DNA of 7,310 nucleotides. Source: Desulfobacula sp. (GTDB lineage: Bacteria; Desulfobacterota; Desulfobacteria; Desulfobacterales; Desulfobacteraceae). Position numbers and translations under genes: made by a program. Below the pieces are notes generated by a model. That model was not told the DNA's origin and made no database searches. It saw only the letters and a list, made by a program, of their open reading frames with translations. Shown here in pieces: positions 7,213-7,310 of this stretch; position 1 is the first letter of the stretch, and every line of letters starts with the position of its first letter. The stretch covers positions 1-7,310 of the forward strand of contig JAOZRI010000107.1 of the NCBI GenBank assembly GCA_029940235.1. The letters run 5' to 3'.

Positions 7213-7241
7213 TTGACAAATTAAGCATTCAAGTATATAAG
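7213..7241 (+). promoter_or_regulatory. Sigma70-type promoter for the tRNA-Gly gene
   Basis: A perfect -35 hexamer TTGACA (7213-7218) is followed after 17 bp by TATAAG (7236-7241), five of six matches to the -10 consensus. Transcription would start near 7248, about 10 nt before the mature tRNA 5' end. This gives the tRNA its own promoter separate from the upstream protein-gene operon. Confidence 0.75.
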
Positions 7242-7258
7242 TCTTTTTTGTTTGTTGA

Positions 7259-7310
7259 GCGGGAGTAACTCAGTGGTAGAGTGCGACCTTGCCAAGGTCG
7301 AAGTCGCGGG
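7259..7310 (+). tRNA. tRNA-Gly (anticodon GCC), 3' part cut by window edge
   Basis: The 5' acceptor strand GCGGGAG (7259-7265) is followed by TA, a D arm ACTC-AGTGGTA-GAGT (7268-7282), an anticodon arm CGACC-TTGCCAA-GGTCG (7284-7300) with anticodon GCC at 7291-7293, a short variable loop, and the 5' strand of the T stem (7306-7310). All visible stems pair perfectly. GCC reads the glycine codons GGC and GGU. The T loop, the 3' acceptor strand and any following genes lie outside the window. Confidence 0.96.

Noticed and set aside
7199..7258. Rho-independent terminator after the transaldolase gene
   Set aside because: The only dyads are short and AT-only (AATTT/AAATT), and the T run at 7243-7249 is not preceded by a GC-rich stem.

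Overview
The window is one tightly packed plus-strand block of eight housekeeping genes, with a non-coding, repeat-like stretch at the left edge and a tRNA gene cut by the right edge. The DNA is moderately AT-rich, and protein features suggest a Gram-negative deltaproteobacterium (Desulfobacterota), most likely a Desulfobacterales-type anaerobe. These features are an HslV with a short propeptide ending FHG, an arginine-sensitive-type ArgB, and a lipoprotein that starts CGKKGPPLPP and carries a fibronectin-III-like domain. The taxon is inferred from family resemblance, not from a database match.

Layout: (1) 1 to about 135 holds no credible gene but has several dyads and an imperfect direct repeat; it looks like an intergenic repeat element. 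(2) hslV and hslU encode the peptidase and the AAA+ unfoldase of the HslVU protease. (3) argB, argD and argH encode three steps of arginine biosynthesis: N-acetylglutamate kinase, acetylornithine aminotransferase and argininosuccinate lyase. argF and argG, which often lie between argD and argH in related bacteria, are absent from that gap. (4) A small LptM/FnIII-like lipoprotein gene overlaps the end of argH. (5) folK (folate synthesis) and a small transaldolase/fructose-6-phosphate aldolase-family gene follow. (6) A 60-bp gap with a clear sigma70-type promoter leads to tRNA-Gly(GCC), truncated at the window end.

The genes hslV through the transaldolase are probably co-transcribed. Gaps between them are 0 to 21 bp, three junctions (hslV/hslU, hslU/argB, argH/lipoprotein) are ATGA stop-start overlaps, and I see no terminator between them. 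Three of the eight genes use a non-ATG start (hslV GTG, folK GTG or TTG, transaldolase TTG), each with a readable Shine-Dalgarno sequence. No gene-free stretch exceeds 300 bases.

I do not see a new biological system here. The items most worth a second look are the left-edge repeat-like element, the LptM-like lipoprotein with an added FnIII-like domain and Cys pair, the coupling of a stress protease to arginine genes, and a possible hairpin placing the argH ribosome-binding site in its loop.
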